DNA of 64,000 nucleotides from Candidatus Villigracilis saccharophilus (lineage in GTDB: Bacteria; Chloroflexota; Anaerolineae; Anaerolineales; Villigracilaceae): the NCBI GenBank assembly GCA_016709305.1, contig JADJNA010000019.1, forward strand, positions 11,237-75,236, given 5' to 3'. Below are positions 16,988-25,990 of the stretch, piece after piece. Under the pieces are notes generated by a model that ran no database searches, was not told where the DNA came from, and saw only the letters and a list, made by a program, of their open reading frames with translations. A program made the position numbers and the translations under genes. The number at the start of each line of letters is the position of its first letter. Positions within the stretch are counted from its first letter, which is position 1.

Positions 16988-18271
16988 TTACTCTGGTTTA
17001 TTTTCTTCTGAAGCCGATGGCGTTTCTGGTTCGGCTGGAATTACTGGGTTGTCCGGAGTTTCTTCGCTCTGATCGCCGAATTCCTGTGTCAGCATCTTGA
17101 AGTCTTTGTCGGCAAATGCGGCTGAGTCCACTTTGCGGAGGCTGAGGCCGATGCGGTGCTGGTCCCCGTCGATGCGGATGACGCGCAGGGTCTTGGTTTC
17201 GCCTTCCTTGAGGACTTCCTTGGGATGTTCCACGCGGTTCTCACTTAACTCGGAGATGTGGATCAGTCCTTCGATATCGCCTTCGAGACGGGCAAACGCG
17301 CCAAACTTGGTCAGGCGGGTGATCTGGCCTTCGACAAGCTGACCGACGCTGAACTTCTCAACGCGATTCTTCCAGGGATCATCCTGAAGGGCGCGCATGG
17401 AAAGGCCGATGCGTTTCTTTTCGCGGTCAACATTGATGACTTTAACTTTGACTTCCTGCCCCACTTCGAGAAGTTCCTTGGGATGCTGGAAGCGGTCCCA
17501 TGAAAGTTCGGAGAGATGGACGAGTCCGTCCGCGCCGTTGATGTTGACGAATGCGCCAAAATCTGCAAGGCTGGTAACTTTGCCTGTATAGATCTTGCCT
17601 TCTTCCAATTCGCTGATGACGCGGTCTTTCATGGAAGAACGGGTTTCAGTATTTGTAGAGCGTTCTGAAAGAATCAGGCGGCGGCGTTCACGGTCCACTT
17701 CGATGATCTTGACCGAGATCGCCTGACCAACCATCTTCTGCCAGCGTTGTTCAGGGGTATCGCCTGAGGACTGGGCGCGGCGTGACGCGCTGATCTGGGA
17801 AGAAGGCACAAAGCCACGCAGATTTCCAACTGCGACGATCAATCCGCCTTTGTTGAATCCAATGATCTTGGTATCGATCACTGTTTCATCGGTGATCATC
17901 TTCTCAACGTTTTCCCAGGACATTTCTTCCTGTGCGCGCTTGAAAGACAAAACGACATTGCCATTTTGATCTTCAGGGTTGAGCACAAAAACGTTAACTT
18001 CCTGTCCAACTTTAAGTTCGGCGCGTTCTTCAGCTGTGAGTTGTTCCAACTCGCGGCCAGCCACAACACCTTCGGACTTTGCGCCAACACTGATAAGTAT
18101 CTGGCTTGCACCAATGCTTGCGATCATGCCTTTGCGGATCTCCCCGACTTGAGGCAGCTCAACACTTAAGGACTCTGATTCAAGCAGTGACTCCATCGTT
18201 TGATTATTCGGGGTTTCTCCCTGGGCATTATCATTCCCTTGCCCACTTAGGGTTTCATTGTTATCTATCAC
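16988..18271 (-). CDS. rpsA: Ribosomal protein S1-like, four S1 domains
   Basis: The product has four S1 RNA-binding repeats. The first two are divergent (starting IRKGMIASIGASQILISVG and VIDTKIIGFNKGGLIVAV). Repeats three and four are canonical (GKVTSLADFGAFVNINGADG with VHLSELSWDR, and GQITRLTKFGAFARLEGDIE with IHISELSENR). It holds mRNA at the small subunit during initiation. An acidic N-terminus and a Glu/Pro-rich tail flank the repeats. The frame is open from TTG 18283, but GTG 18271 is preferred because GGAG lies six bases upstream. E. coli S1 has six repeats; four is usual in many other phyla. Confidence 0.92.
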   Translation of the reverse strand: MIDNNETLSGQGNDNAQGETPNNQTMESLLESESLSVELPQVGEIRKGMIASIGASQILISVGAKSEGVVAGRELEQLTAEERAELKVGQEVNVFVLNPEDQNGNVVLSFKRAQEEMSWENVEKMITDETVIDTKIIGFNKGGLIVAVGNLRGFVPSSQISASRRAQSSGDTPEQRWQKMVGQAISVKIIEVDRERRRLILSERSTNTETRSSMKDRVISELEEGKIYTGKVTSLADFGAFVNINGADGLVHLSELSWDRFQHPKELLEVGQEVKVKVINVDREKKRIGLSMRALQDDPWKNRVEKFSVGQLVEGQITRLTKFGAFARLEGDIEGLIHISELSENRVEHPKEVLKEGETKTLRVIRIDGDQHRIGLSLRKVDSAAFADKDFKMLTQEFGDQSEETPDNPVIPAEPETPSASEENKPE

Positions 18272-18303
18272 GCGTAGCTCCAAATTACAGAAATGTAAGC
18301 GGG

Positions 18304-18332
18304 ATTATACAAGTGAATGCAGAAGTTGACAA
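18304..18332 (-). promoter_or_regulatory. Promoter of the S1 gene
   Basis: On the minus strand TTGTCA (18332-18327) and a perfect TATAAT (18309-18304) are spaced by 17 bp. The predicted start near 18297 gives a leader of about 26 nt. Confidence 0.82.
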
Positions 18333-18496
18333 CCCTGATACAAAAGGACTTTTTTATTAATGAATGATGTTGGTCTGTCTTGAAGCGGTAACCATTTTTA
18401 TAAGAGCGCCGCAAATTTGCCAATCAAACTGTGGTCTATACCATTAGCTTAGTAATTTATTCAACCGGCGGTATAATCACGCCTTGGAGTAAACAA

Positions 18497-19597
18497 ATGC
18501 CCGCAATATTTCCCTTTACAGCCATCGTTGGTCAAGAGCGCATGAAACGCGCTCTCATTCTCAATGCCGTTGATACCCGTATCGGCGGCGTATTAATTCG
18601 CGGCGAACGCGGTACTGCAAAATCCACTGCCGCCCGTTCGTTGGCCGCTCTGCTCCCGCACGTCAAGATCGTGCAGGATTGCCGCTTCGGATGCGACCCG
18701 GATAAATCCGGTACATGGTGCACGGAGTGCAAGGAACGCTACGCCGCTGCGAAAAAACTTCCCACCGCCGAACGCGCCACTCCTTTTGTAAACCTGCCCG
18801 TTTCCGCCACCGAAGACCGTGTGGTCGGTACGCTTGATATTGAAAAAGCCATTCAAAAAGGCGAACGTCATTTTGAACCTGGCGTGCTCGCCTCAGCAAA
18901 CCGCGGCTTGCTTTACATTGATGAAGTGAATCTGCTCGACGATCATGTGGTGGATATTTTGCTGGACTCTGCTGCGATGGGCGTGAATACGGTCGAACGA
19001 GAAGGCATTTCTTTTGCCCACCCCGCGCGCTTCATTCTGGTCGGGACGATGAATCCTGAAGAAGGAGATCTCCGCCCCCAATTGCTGGATCGCTTCGCGC
19101 TATCCGTGGACATCGTCGGTATCCGTGATGCGCGCGAACGCGTGACTATCATGGAACGCAATTTATCGTATGAACGCGATGCCGAATCCTTCCGTGCAAA
19201 ATGGCTTGAAAAAGAAGATGAACTTTCGCAGAAGATCGCGCTTGGACGTGAGCTGGTTGACCAGGTCAAATACACCAGCCGTGACCTGCTCTCCATCGCC
19301 GCCTTGACCTCGTCTCTTAATGTGGATGGTCATCGCGCGGATCTGGTCATTCTTAAAGCCGCCCGCGCTGAAGCGGCTTTCGAAGGCCGCACCAAGATCA
19401 ACGATCACGATATCGCGCTTGCCGCAGAGTTGGCGCTTCCGCACCGTATCAAACGCACTCCCTTCCAACAAGCCGAGATGACCACTGAACAATTGCAGGA
19501 ACGCATTGAGCAATTGGCGGGACAATCTCAGCCGAGCGAATCGGACGATGAATCCGAGAGCAAGCAGGACGGCGAAGGCGAGGAAAAAAAAACTTAA
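18497..19597 (+). CDS. Magnesium/cobalt chelatase AAA+ subunit (ChlI/BchI-like)
   Basis: The product has the chelatase AAA+ core: IVGQERMKRALILNAV, Walker A GERGTAKST, Walker B LLYIDEVNLLDD, GTMNPEEGDLRPQLLDRF (sensor/arginine finger), and a Cys-rich insertion with CRFGCDPD and CTEC typical of cobaltochelatase-type subunits. Its C-terminus is an acidic, Ser/Glu-rich linker ending in a poly-A-encoded EEKKT. In related ChlD genes this linker continues into a VWA domain. Here the zero frame stops at 19595 and the VWA lies in the -1 frame. The start at ATG 18497 follows TTGGAG, with a TATAAT at 18472. It powers metal insertion into a tetrapyrrole; no CobN/BchH subunit is in the window. Confidence 0.88.
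   Translation: MPAIFPFTAIVGQERMKRALILNAVDTRIGGVLIRGERGTAKSTAARSLAALLPHVKIVQDCRFGCDPDKSGTWCTECKERYAAAKKLPTAERATPFVNLPVSATEDRVVGTLDIEKAIQKGERHFEPGVLASANRGLLYIDEVNLLDDHVVDILLDSAAMGVNTVEREGISFAHPARFILVGTMNPEEGDLRPQLLDRFALSVDIVGIRDARERVTIMERNLSYERDAESFRAKWLEKEDELSQKIALGRELVDQVKYTSRDLLSIAALTSSLNVDGHRADLVILKAARAEAAFEGRTKINDHDIALAAELALPHRIKRTPFQQAEMTTEQLQERIEQLAGQSQPSESDDESESKQDGEGEEKKT
19584..19597 (+). promoter_or_regulatory. Candidate -1 frameshift site (nine A) before the stop codon
   Basis: Nine consecutive A residues (19584-19592) cover two in-frame AAA lysine codons, three bases before TAA 19595-19597. The -1 frame is open from here (KNLKLEDEQQEGPQQGNPEP) straight into the VWA ORF. Purine-rich, Shine-Dalgarno-like GAAGG and GAGG lie just upstream. 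Programmed -1 shifting that yields both a ChlI-like and a ChlD product from one gene is known for other bacteria. A single-base loss from a ten-A run would look identical. Confidence 0.5.
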
Positions 19598-19647
19598 AAC
19601 TCGAAGATGAACAGCAGGAAGGTCCCCAGCAGGGCAATCCCGAGCCC

Positions 19648-20559
19648 ATGCAGCAGCAGGAAGTTTTTGCAAGTTCCAATGCGAATTGGTGGGACGGCGG
19701 ACAAAAGGTAAAAGCTGGTGAGACCTTCCAGCCTCGTAAACTCAATACCCCACTCGATAAATTAACCCGTCAAAAGGCAGGCCGCCGTTCGCTCACCAAA
19801 ACGGAGCGTAAACACGGCCGCTATATTAAGTCGCGTCCTGCGGGTGATAACCTGACAGACATCGCTTTCGATGCCTCCTTCCGCGCCGCCGCGCCTTTTC
19901 AAAAGCAGCGCGTCGAAGAACGAAAGAAACTGGCTTTCTCGATCAAGAAAAGCGACCTACAGCGTAAGATCCGCGTCAAGCGTGTTGCGAATTTAGTTTT
20001 GTTTTTAGTGGATGCTTCGTGGTCCATGGCGGTGGCAGAACGCATGAACGCAACAAAGGGAGCGATCCTTTCGCTATTGACCGATGCCTATCAACGCCGT
20101 GACCGCGTGGGCTTGATCGTCTTTCAGAAAGATCGCGCTACTTTAGTTTTATCGCCAACCAACTCGGTTCAACTTGCTCAACGCGCCTTGATGGATATTC
20201 CTGTCGGCGGAAAGACTCCGCTTTCAGCAGGCTTGTTCATGGCGCATGATGTACTTACGCATGAAAAGCATATTCATCCCGATGTGGAACCTTTGCTCAT
20301 TGTCTTAACTGATGGCGCTGGCAATGTATCCATTGGGACATTACCTCCGCAGGAGGAAGGTTTCAAGTTCGCCGAAATGATCGCGATGGAAAAGACCCGT
20401 GCCGTTGTCATCAATATGGAACACGCCGCCTTTGACCAGGGGCTCGCCCAACAGCTTGCCGATCATCTCAAAGCGCCGTGCTATTCTTTGAGTGATCTGA
20501 AGGCAGAGAGTTTGTATAATACCGTCAGGGATGAGATGTCGAAGCCGGTGAAGAAATAG
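19648..20559 (+). CDS. Chelatase VWA-domain subunit (ChlD C-terminal half)
   Basis: The frame contains a basic region (RQKAGRRSLTKTERKHGRY) and a von Willebrand A domain with a MIDAS motif DASWSM near residue 122, a Thr in GGKTPLSAGL and LTDGAGN. It is the moiety that, in ChlD/BchD, couples the AAA+ ring to the catalytic chelatase subunit. The first ATG in frame is 19648, but the frame is open back to the poly-A run and no ribosome-binding site precedes the ATG. A fusion of about 687 residues with the ATPase is therefore the likelier product. Confidence 0.8.
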   Translation: MQQQEVFASSNANWWDGGQKVKAGETFQPRKLNTPLDKLTRQKAGRRSLTKTERKHGRYIKSRPAGDNLTDIAFDASFRAAAPFQKQRVEERKKLAFSIKKSDLQRKIRVKRVANLVLFLVDASWSMAVAERMNATKGAILSLLTDAYQRRDRVGLIVFQKDRATLVLSPTNSVQLAQRALMDIPVGGKTPLSAGLFMAHDVLTHEKHIHPDVEPLLIVLTDGAGNVSIGTLPPQEEGFKFAEMIAMEKTRAVVINMEHAAFDQGLAQQLADHLKAPCYSLSDLKAESLYNTVRDEMSKPVKK

Positions 20560-20577
20560 TACGTAAAAAAATTTTTT

Positions 20578-20606
20578 AAAAGGTCTCGGATTTCCGAGAC
20601 CTTTTT
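20578..20606 (+). terminator. Terminator of the chelatase gene
   Basis: The stem GGTCTCGG/CCGAGACC (20582-20589 with 20594-20601) sits between an A-run and a T-run, so it can act in both directions. The diguanylate cyclase gene ends just beyond it on the other strand. Confidence 0.9.
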
Positions 20607-20638
20607 GTTGAAATGCTATGGAGTACGAACCCTCTCGC

Positions 20639-23600
20639 TTATGGATCTGCAATTACCACCCGATTGCGCCCGGCTTCTTTGGCGCGATATAAAGCCTGGT
20701 CGGCGCGATTGAGAAGAGTATCGAAGGATGTTTGCTCGTCTCCCAGGCTCGCAATTCCACAACTGAGAGTGATCGTAACTGACCTGCTGTCCAGATCCAA
20801 CGGGTTGGTCGTCAACGCCATACGAATGCGTTCAACGATCTCATATGCCTGTTCCTGACTTGTCTCTGGAAAGAGCAGGACAAATTCATCACCGCCGAAG
20901 CGCGCAAACACATCAATTTCACGGATCTGTTTCTGGCATATTTGCGTGAACGCGATCAACGCCAGGTCGCCTGTCGCGTGTCCGTAGGTGTCGTTGATCT
21001 GTTTGAAATGATCAATATCGATCAACGCTACGGCGGGTGGACGCTTAAGCCGATTGGCGCGCTTTATTTCAATGTTTGCCAGTTCAATGAAATAACGGCG
21101 GTTGGATACTTTGGTCAGTTCATCCGTTGTAGCCTGCTGGCGCAATTCTTCCTGAAGTTTCTTTCGCTCTGTGATGTCGGTAATGATGTGCAGTCTGCCG
21201 ATGACCTCGTTTTGTTGTCCGCGCAAAGGCGCCACCGAAAGACTGACAGGGAACTGGTCCCCGTCTTTTTTCATACGTACGGTATCCATGTTGCTAAAGG
21301 ACATGCCGCTCAGGGTGGCATTGCGCAGGGCTTCATATTCTCTGATCTTGTTTTCGGGTACAGTGGGATCGATCTGTCCAAGAGTTTGCTTGTCCGACCA
21401 ACCGAACATTCCTTCCGCGGCGGGATTCCACATTGTGACCTGATCCTCGGCATCCATTGTCAAGATTGCCAGAGGAGAGGAGTAAATGATGGTTTGCAGG
21501 GTGTCGCGAGTTTCACGCAATTGTTCCTCCGCGCGCTTGCGTTCGGTGATGTCCATCATCATGGTTAACAGGCAGTGTGTGTCGTGCAAATCCATGGGGG
21601 TGATATGGATCAGCGCGGGAAACACCTCGCCGGATTTGCGTCTTAATCGAATTTCCATGTTCTCAACTCGTCCACGCGTCTGGATCTCACGAAGGATGTT
21701 TGGACGGGTATCTTCATCCACCCACAAATTCAAATCCATTGAAGTGCGGCCAATCGTTTCTCTTTGGTTATAGCCCAGCACGTGTTCAAATGCATCGTTG
21801 ACATCCGTGTAGCGCCCTTCCGCCACAGTGCTGACCCCAATCACGATCGGACTCAAACGAAGAATGGTGGCAGTACGTCTTTCATTCTCACGCACATCAT
21901 CTTCCAACTTCTTGCGTTCGGTAATGTCGCGGCTGACGCCCTGGATTTCGACGCGCCCCGTGGTTTTGTTAAGGTAATAATTAGTTACAACTTCAATCCA
22001 AACCGACGAACCATCTTTCCGGAACTGCATTACTTCAGCGCGATAGTCCGCGTTGGATACCTGATGAGCCAGGAAACTCTCCACCCGTTCCCGGGTGCGT
22101 TGCAGAATCGGCTCACGAACTTCAGGAAGCAGGGTGTCGACAAAAAGCATTGCTTTGAGCTCATCCGGTGTGTATCCTAATAACTGTTCCACCGAAGGAG
22201 AGACATACAGAAAATGCATCGTTTCAGGATCAAGGGTCCAAATGACATCCGAAATATTGTCAGACTGAAGCCGATAACGCGCCTCGCTTTCGCTCAGGGC
22301 CTGCTCGGCGTGTTTGCGTTCGGTAATGTCCAATGAATTAACCATCACTTGTGTAACCTGACCCGACGCATTGTGAATGGGTTGAAGGTTGAGATGCCAC
22401 CAGCTGGCTTCACCTTCCGGGCCGGTCCTGAAATCTCCGGACATGCCCTGCCCGCTGGTAAAGATCTTCCGGATTTGTTCCAATTGCCAATCGGCAATAT
22501 GCACGGGATATAGATCGTGTAAGCACTTTCCAATAACGTCCTGTGCATTACTGTTGGTGGTAATGGATGCGAGACCGCCCTGATTCACATACTGATGTAC
22601 TCCGTCAAAATCAAGCACCATAATGTTGCTCTCTTGACTGTCGAGCAAACTTCTAAATTTCTCCTCGCTCTCGCGCAATTTTTCTTCCGCCTGTCTGTGC
22701 TCAGTGATATCCTGGTGAACCACGATGAGCCCTTTGAGTGGCTGGCTTTGGGGTAAAACGGTCATGGTAAACCAGCGCGGGCTGTCCGGTGCATCGCACG
22801 GATATTCATCAATAAATTGAGCCTGAGAACCAGCCAATACGGCCTTCAATCCTCTCAGTAAGGGTTCGGCGCTCTTATCGCCAGAAAGCACTGCAGTTTC
22901 ACAGACAGTCAAGTAATTTACGCCCACGTAGCAGTCGGGATCGGGGCTGTTATTGTCAGTCGCAAATTTTTTCCAGGCTTCATTGACACTGACGATGACG
23001 CCATTCTCGTCCAGGACGGCAATATGCGCGGTAAGTGAATTCAATACTCCATTGACAAAAAACTCGCTAGCCTGCAATGCCTCTTCGTCTTGCTTGCGTT
23101 TGGTGATGTCCTGGATCAAGGCCACGACATAGTCAACCGAGCGGTCGGGATTGCGTAAGCATTGAACGGCGAGAATTGAATGGATAACGCGCCCGTCTTT
23201 GTGGAGAAAGCGTTTCTCAAGGTCGTACCCATTGATCTCGTCGGCAAGGACGCGATCGAACTGTGCCAAATCGGCGGCTAGATCATCGGGATGGGTGAGT
23301 TCCGCCCACGTCATCTCCATCAGTTCTTCCCTGGTATAGCCCAGCATCTCGCACAGCGTGGTGTTCACATCGATCCAGCCTTTGTCCGGCGAGGTGATGG
23401 CGCGCCCCGTTAATGGCAATTCGAAATAACTGCGGAAGCGCGCTTCGCTTTCCTGCAAGGCTGCTTCCGCTTGTTGGCGCTCGGTGATTTCCAGTTCCAA
23501 TTGGTGATTGGTTTGACTGAGCGCGACGGTACGTTCATGAACTTGAGATTCCAAATTTTCATTGAGATGTTTTAATTCAGACCGTGCCTTGCTTAAACGT

Positions 23601-24301
23601 TGAGTTGTGATTCCAAGAAACGCCACCAATAACATTAGCAGTGTAAAACTGGTGATAGCCAAAATGATCTGTGTGCGGTAGAGTTCCCAGAAGGAGTATT
23701 GACGGTTTTTAACGATGCTATCTGTCGGTATAAGGGATAAAGGGAGATCAAAGCGCTGTAAAGCCAGATGATCAAAAATAAAGCGATTGCTCTCGTTTTG
23801 CTCGATCGGGATGGAGTCGATCGCCTCGCCGCGCAAAACCCGCAAACTGATCCGCGCCGCATCGCGGGCTTGCTGATCGATGCTGTACATATACCCGCCG
23901 ATGATGCCCGTCCCAATAAACTGATCGTAGCCGCCCATGACAGGCACGGAGGATACTGTGGTCAGTTCTTGTAATACTTCCAATGGGCGATACTTATTCC
24001 CTTCCGCATCTTCGAACATGGGATGGTAAAGAACGATCGAGGTTTTCGGCAGATTTCCAACCCGCTGTGTGATCTCTGCCAAAGGCAGGCCGGACAGGTC
24101 TGTAAACTTCACCTGTCCTTTCATATGCTCTTGCAGTTTTTGTATATGATCAAAAAATCCCTGTTCGATCTTCCCCGCGCCCATCACAAGCACAACCTCA
24201 TTCAATTCAGGCATCGCTTTTAACAGCCATTGAACTGATTTTGTGCAATCCTCTGTCCCGCTCACGCCAGTTACATTTCCTGGAAGATCTAATGCATCCA
24301 A
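20639..24301 (-). CDS. Multi-PAS diguanylate cyclase (main part of a frameshifted gene)
   Basis: The product carries, in order: the C-terminal two thirds of an ABC_sub_bind-type sensor (1-190), a transmembrane helix (about 210-233), a coiled coil, and six PAS/PAC units, most ending in DIT-E/K-R-K/H. A GGDEF domain closes the protein, with the intact active site RFGGDEFVLL. REID five residues upstream of GGDEF forms a product-inhibition I-site. It should make cyclic di-GMP. The true N-terminus, with its signal peptide, lies in the overlapping frame 24289-24708; a one-base loss in a T-run near 24313 would explain the split. Confidence 0.88.
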   Translation of the reverse strand: MDALDLPGNVTGVSGTEDCTKSVQWLLKAMPELNEVVLVMGAGKIEQGFFDHIQKLQEHMKGQVKFTDLSGLPLAEITQRVGNLPKTSIVLYHPMFEDAEGNKYRPLEVLQELTTVSSVPVMGGYDQFIGTGIIGGYMYSIDQQARDAARISLRVLRGEAIDSIPIEQNESNRFIFDHLALQRFDLPLSLIPTDSIVKNRQYSFWELYRTQIILAITSFTLLMLLVAFLGITTQRLSKARSELKHLNENLESQVHERTVALSQTNHQLELEITERQQAEAALQESEARFRSYFELPLTGRAITSPDKGWIDVNTTLCEMLGYTREELMEMTWAELTHPDDLAADLAQFDRVLADEINGYDLEKRFLHKDGRVIHSILAVQCLRNPDRSVDYVVALIQDITKRKQDEEALQASEFFVNGVLNSLTAHIAVLDENGVIVSVNEAWKKFATDNNSPDPDCYVGVNYLTVCETAVLSGDKSAEPLLRGLKAVLAGSQAQFIDEYPCDAPDSPRWFTMTVLPQSQPLKGLIVVHQDITEHRQAEEKLRESEEKFRSLLDSQESNIMVLDFDGVHQYVNQGGLASITTNSNAQDVIGKCLHDLYPVHIADWQLEQIRKIFTSGQGMSGDFRTGPEGEASWWHLNLQPIHNASGQVTQVMVNSLDITERKHAEQALSESEARYRLQSDNISDVIWTLDPETMHFLYVSPSVEQLLGYTPDELKAMLFVDTLLPEVREPILQRTRERVESFLAHQVSNADYRAEVMQFRKDGSSVWIEVVTNYYLNKTTGRVEIQGVSRDITERKKLEDDVRENERRTATILRLSPIVIGVSTVAEGRYTDVNDAFEHVLGYNQRETIGRTSMDLNLWVDEDTRPNILREIQTRGRVENMEIRLRRKSGEVFPALIHITPMDLHDTHCLLTMMMDITERKRAEEQLRETRDTLQTIIYSSPLAILTMDAEDQVTMWNPAAEGMFGWSDKQTLGQIDPTVPENKIREYEALRNATLSGMSFSNMDTVRMKKDGDQFPVSLSVAPLRGQQNEVIGRLHIITDITERKKLQEELRQQATTDELTKVSNRRYFIELANIEIKRANRLKRPPAVALIDIDHFKQINDTYGHATGDLALIAFTQICQKQIREIDVFARFGGDEFVLLFPETSQEQAYEIVERIRMALTTNPLDLDSRSVTITLSCGIASLGDEQTSFDTLLNRADQALYRAKEAGRNRVVIADP

Positions 24302-24708
24302 ATGTTCTGTAAAAACGTCATAAAAACAATCGGAGTATTCGGTAAAATTTCGGCATGCTGTGCCAGCCAGAGCTTCAGCATCGCCTCACTGCCAACGATG
24401 ACCAGGTCAACCTGTTTGTTTTTATACTTGATTGTCAGGAAGTCAAAAATATTTTGTTGATAGGCGGGGTCGAAGAAACGATTGAGGTCGAGGTATTCAT
24501 AATACACATCAAGGTTAAGATCGTCAGCTTTGCCAAACTCTTCACGAATTGCCTGCGAAGCGATCAGGTTGGTGGACAGATCAATTTGAAAAGGAGAAAA
24601 TACAAGTACTGTTTTTTTTGTCGGTTCGCCAGATGCGCTGGGAGTGTCAACTGCCAGCAAACAGCCAAGAAAGACAACCAGAAATAAAGCCCGAGTGAGA
24701 ATTTTCAT
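24289..24708 (-). CDS. N-terminal part of the PAS cyclase: signal peptide and binding-protein domain
   Basis: The 139-residue frame begins with a signal peptide (MKILTRALFLVVFLGCLLAV) and the first lobe of an ABC_sub_bind domain (TKKTVLVFSPFQ, then VDLVIVGSEAMLKLW). It runs into nonsense after IVFMTF, at a run of five Ts on the minus strand. In the neighbouring frame the protein continues TEHLDALDLPGNVTG, so the two frames were almost certainly one gene of about 1,350 codons. The ATG at 24708 follows AGAGGA. Confidence 0.75.
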   Translation of the reverse strand: MKILTRALFLVVFLGCLLAVDTPSASGEPTKKTVLVFSPFQIDLSTNLIASQAIREEFGKADDLNLDVYYEYLDLNRFFDPAYQQNIFDFLTIKYKNKQVDLVIVGSEAMLKLWLAQHAEILPNTPIVFMTFLQNIWMH

Positions 24709-24792
24709 GAGGAATCCTCTTTGCGCACGGTGCTTTTTAAGAACCGATTACCGGGCATACAAGCCCTGACAAACACGGCAGGAGAATCACTT

Positions 24793-25395
24793 CTAAATTC
24801 CCATGGCCCGGTTCACTGCTTCCAGCAACAAATCCAGGGAACCAACATCAAACACCAGGATAATATCGCCGGCGATCGACTCGGTCTCGAGTGTAAAACG
24901 TGTCTGCACCCAGACCACATAAGCATCAACCTGGGCTTGCGAGGTGGAGAGGATTACTTCAAAGGGGTTATCCACATAAATGGGCACCGAGTAAAAAACA
25001 TGCAGTTTGAGTTCGTTGCCGATCGCGCCCATCACGCCGTTGAGAACAATGTTGCCCACCTCGGTCAGCGTCCCCACCCGCATTGCATCCAGATCGCTTG
25101 AGCCCGGTTCACTGCCGGTCAATATGCTCACCAGTTTGACGGCTCCTTCGGTTGGAAAAACCAGGGACGCGTTTCCTGAAAACGGTCCCTTGAATCCAAG
25201 CCGAACCGAGGAAAGGCTGCCGTTCCCCATGGATTGGATCTTGGTCTGCAGCTCTTCATGACTCATCATTTCGACAACGGGCACATGCAGTTTGACCCGT
25301 GAATTCAGCATGGCATTCAGCACTCCGGCCGCATGTCCAACGCCGATATTGACCATTTCCTTTAAGGAATCGACCTGGCTAGGTAATAGACGCAT
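24793..25395 (-). CDS. cheC: CheC-type CheY-P phosphatase
   Basis: Starting at ATG 25395 (RLLPSQVDSLKEMVNIG), the product of about 200 residues has two CheC/CheX active-site motifs of the form E-x2-N: EMVN near the N-terminus and EVGN in the second half. It would dephosphorylate a receiver protein. The start overlaps the stop of the preceding response-regulator gene by 17 bases, so both are translated together and the regulator is its likely substrate. No CheA, CheW or MCP is in the window; it may serve the adjacent PAS cyclase pathway. Confidence 0.85.
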   Translation of the reverse strand: MRLLPSQVDSLKEMVNIGVGHAAGVLNAMLNSRVKLHVPVVEMMSHEELQTKIQSMGNGSLSSVRLGFKGPFSGNASLVFPTEGAVKLVSILTGSEPGSSDLDAMRVGTLTEVGNIVLNGVMGAIGNELKLHVFYSVPIYVDNPFEVILSTSQAQVDAYVVWVQTRFTLETESIAGDIILVFDVGSLDLLLEAVNRAMGI

Positions 25396-25771
25396 TTCCA
25401 GACTCCTTGCCCTGGGGTTTAAGCGCCTGAGCGATCGCGGCGAGCACATCCTCGTCTCGCGACGGCTTGTTTAAAAAAGCGACAGCTCCCAAAGCCAAAC
25501 ATTCTGCCTTTGTCTCTTCCTGAATATCGGAGGTATGAATGATGACGGGTATGGTTACATGTTTTTCATGAAGCTCCTGCAGAACCTCCATGCCGCCGAC
25601 TTTGGGCATGATCAGATCCAGCATCATACAATCAGGTTTATTGCTCGCGGCTATGGACAAACCTTCCTCGCCGTCGCTGCCTTCGATCACTTCATAGCCT
25701 GCGGCTTCGAGGATTTTCCGCAATTTGTTTCTTTGATACATTGAATCATCCACTAACAAAACCCGCGCCAT
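25379..25771 (-). CDS. Single-domain response regulator (CheY-like)
   Basis: The receiver domain has the acidic pair in LLVDDS, the phospho-Asp in MMLDLIMPKVGG, a Thr in IIHTSDIQEE and the Lys in FLNKPSRDED. There is no output domain. Met at 25771 (MARVLLVDDS) is preferred over the upstream ATG at 25792 because the region before it (GTCCAAGGAGGAC) supplies a strong AGGAGG. The gene overlaps cheC by 17 bases. Confidence 0.88.
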   Translation of the reverse strand: MARVLLVDDSMYQRNKLRKILEAAGYEVIEGSDGEEGLSIAASNKPDCMMLDLIMPKVGGMEVLQELHEKHVTIPVIIHTSDIQEETKAECLALGAVAFLNKPSRDEDVLAAIAQALKPQGKESGNASIT

Positions 25772-25835
25772 TTGTCCTCCTTGGACTCGCATGAGAAAGT
25801 ATGCCGAATTCGAGCCTATCCTTATTTCAATGAAA

Positions 25836-25863
25836 ACAGGATACCTGAATGAAGGTATCCTGT
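25836..25863. terminator. Hairpin upstream of the CheY/CheC genes
   Basis: A 10-bp perfect stem ACAGGATACC (25836-25845) pairs with 25854-25863. A-rich and T-poor flanks make it a moderate terminator candidate. It lies in a 198-bp gap that holds no gene. Confidence 0.5.
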
Positions 25864-25990
25864 CTGTAAAAACATTGTGAAAATTAATATAAGTGAGGTG
25901 CCACCTGTCTTAATGAGATGAGCCTTGGCGACAAATAATTCCGGGTAGCGCGAGAATCCCCACCCCGTTATGTGCACCACATTTTATGCT

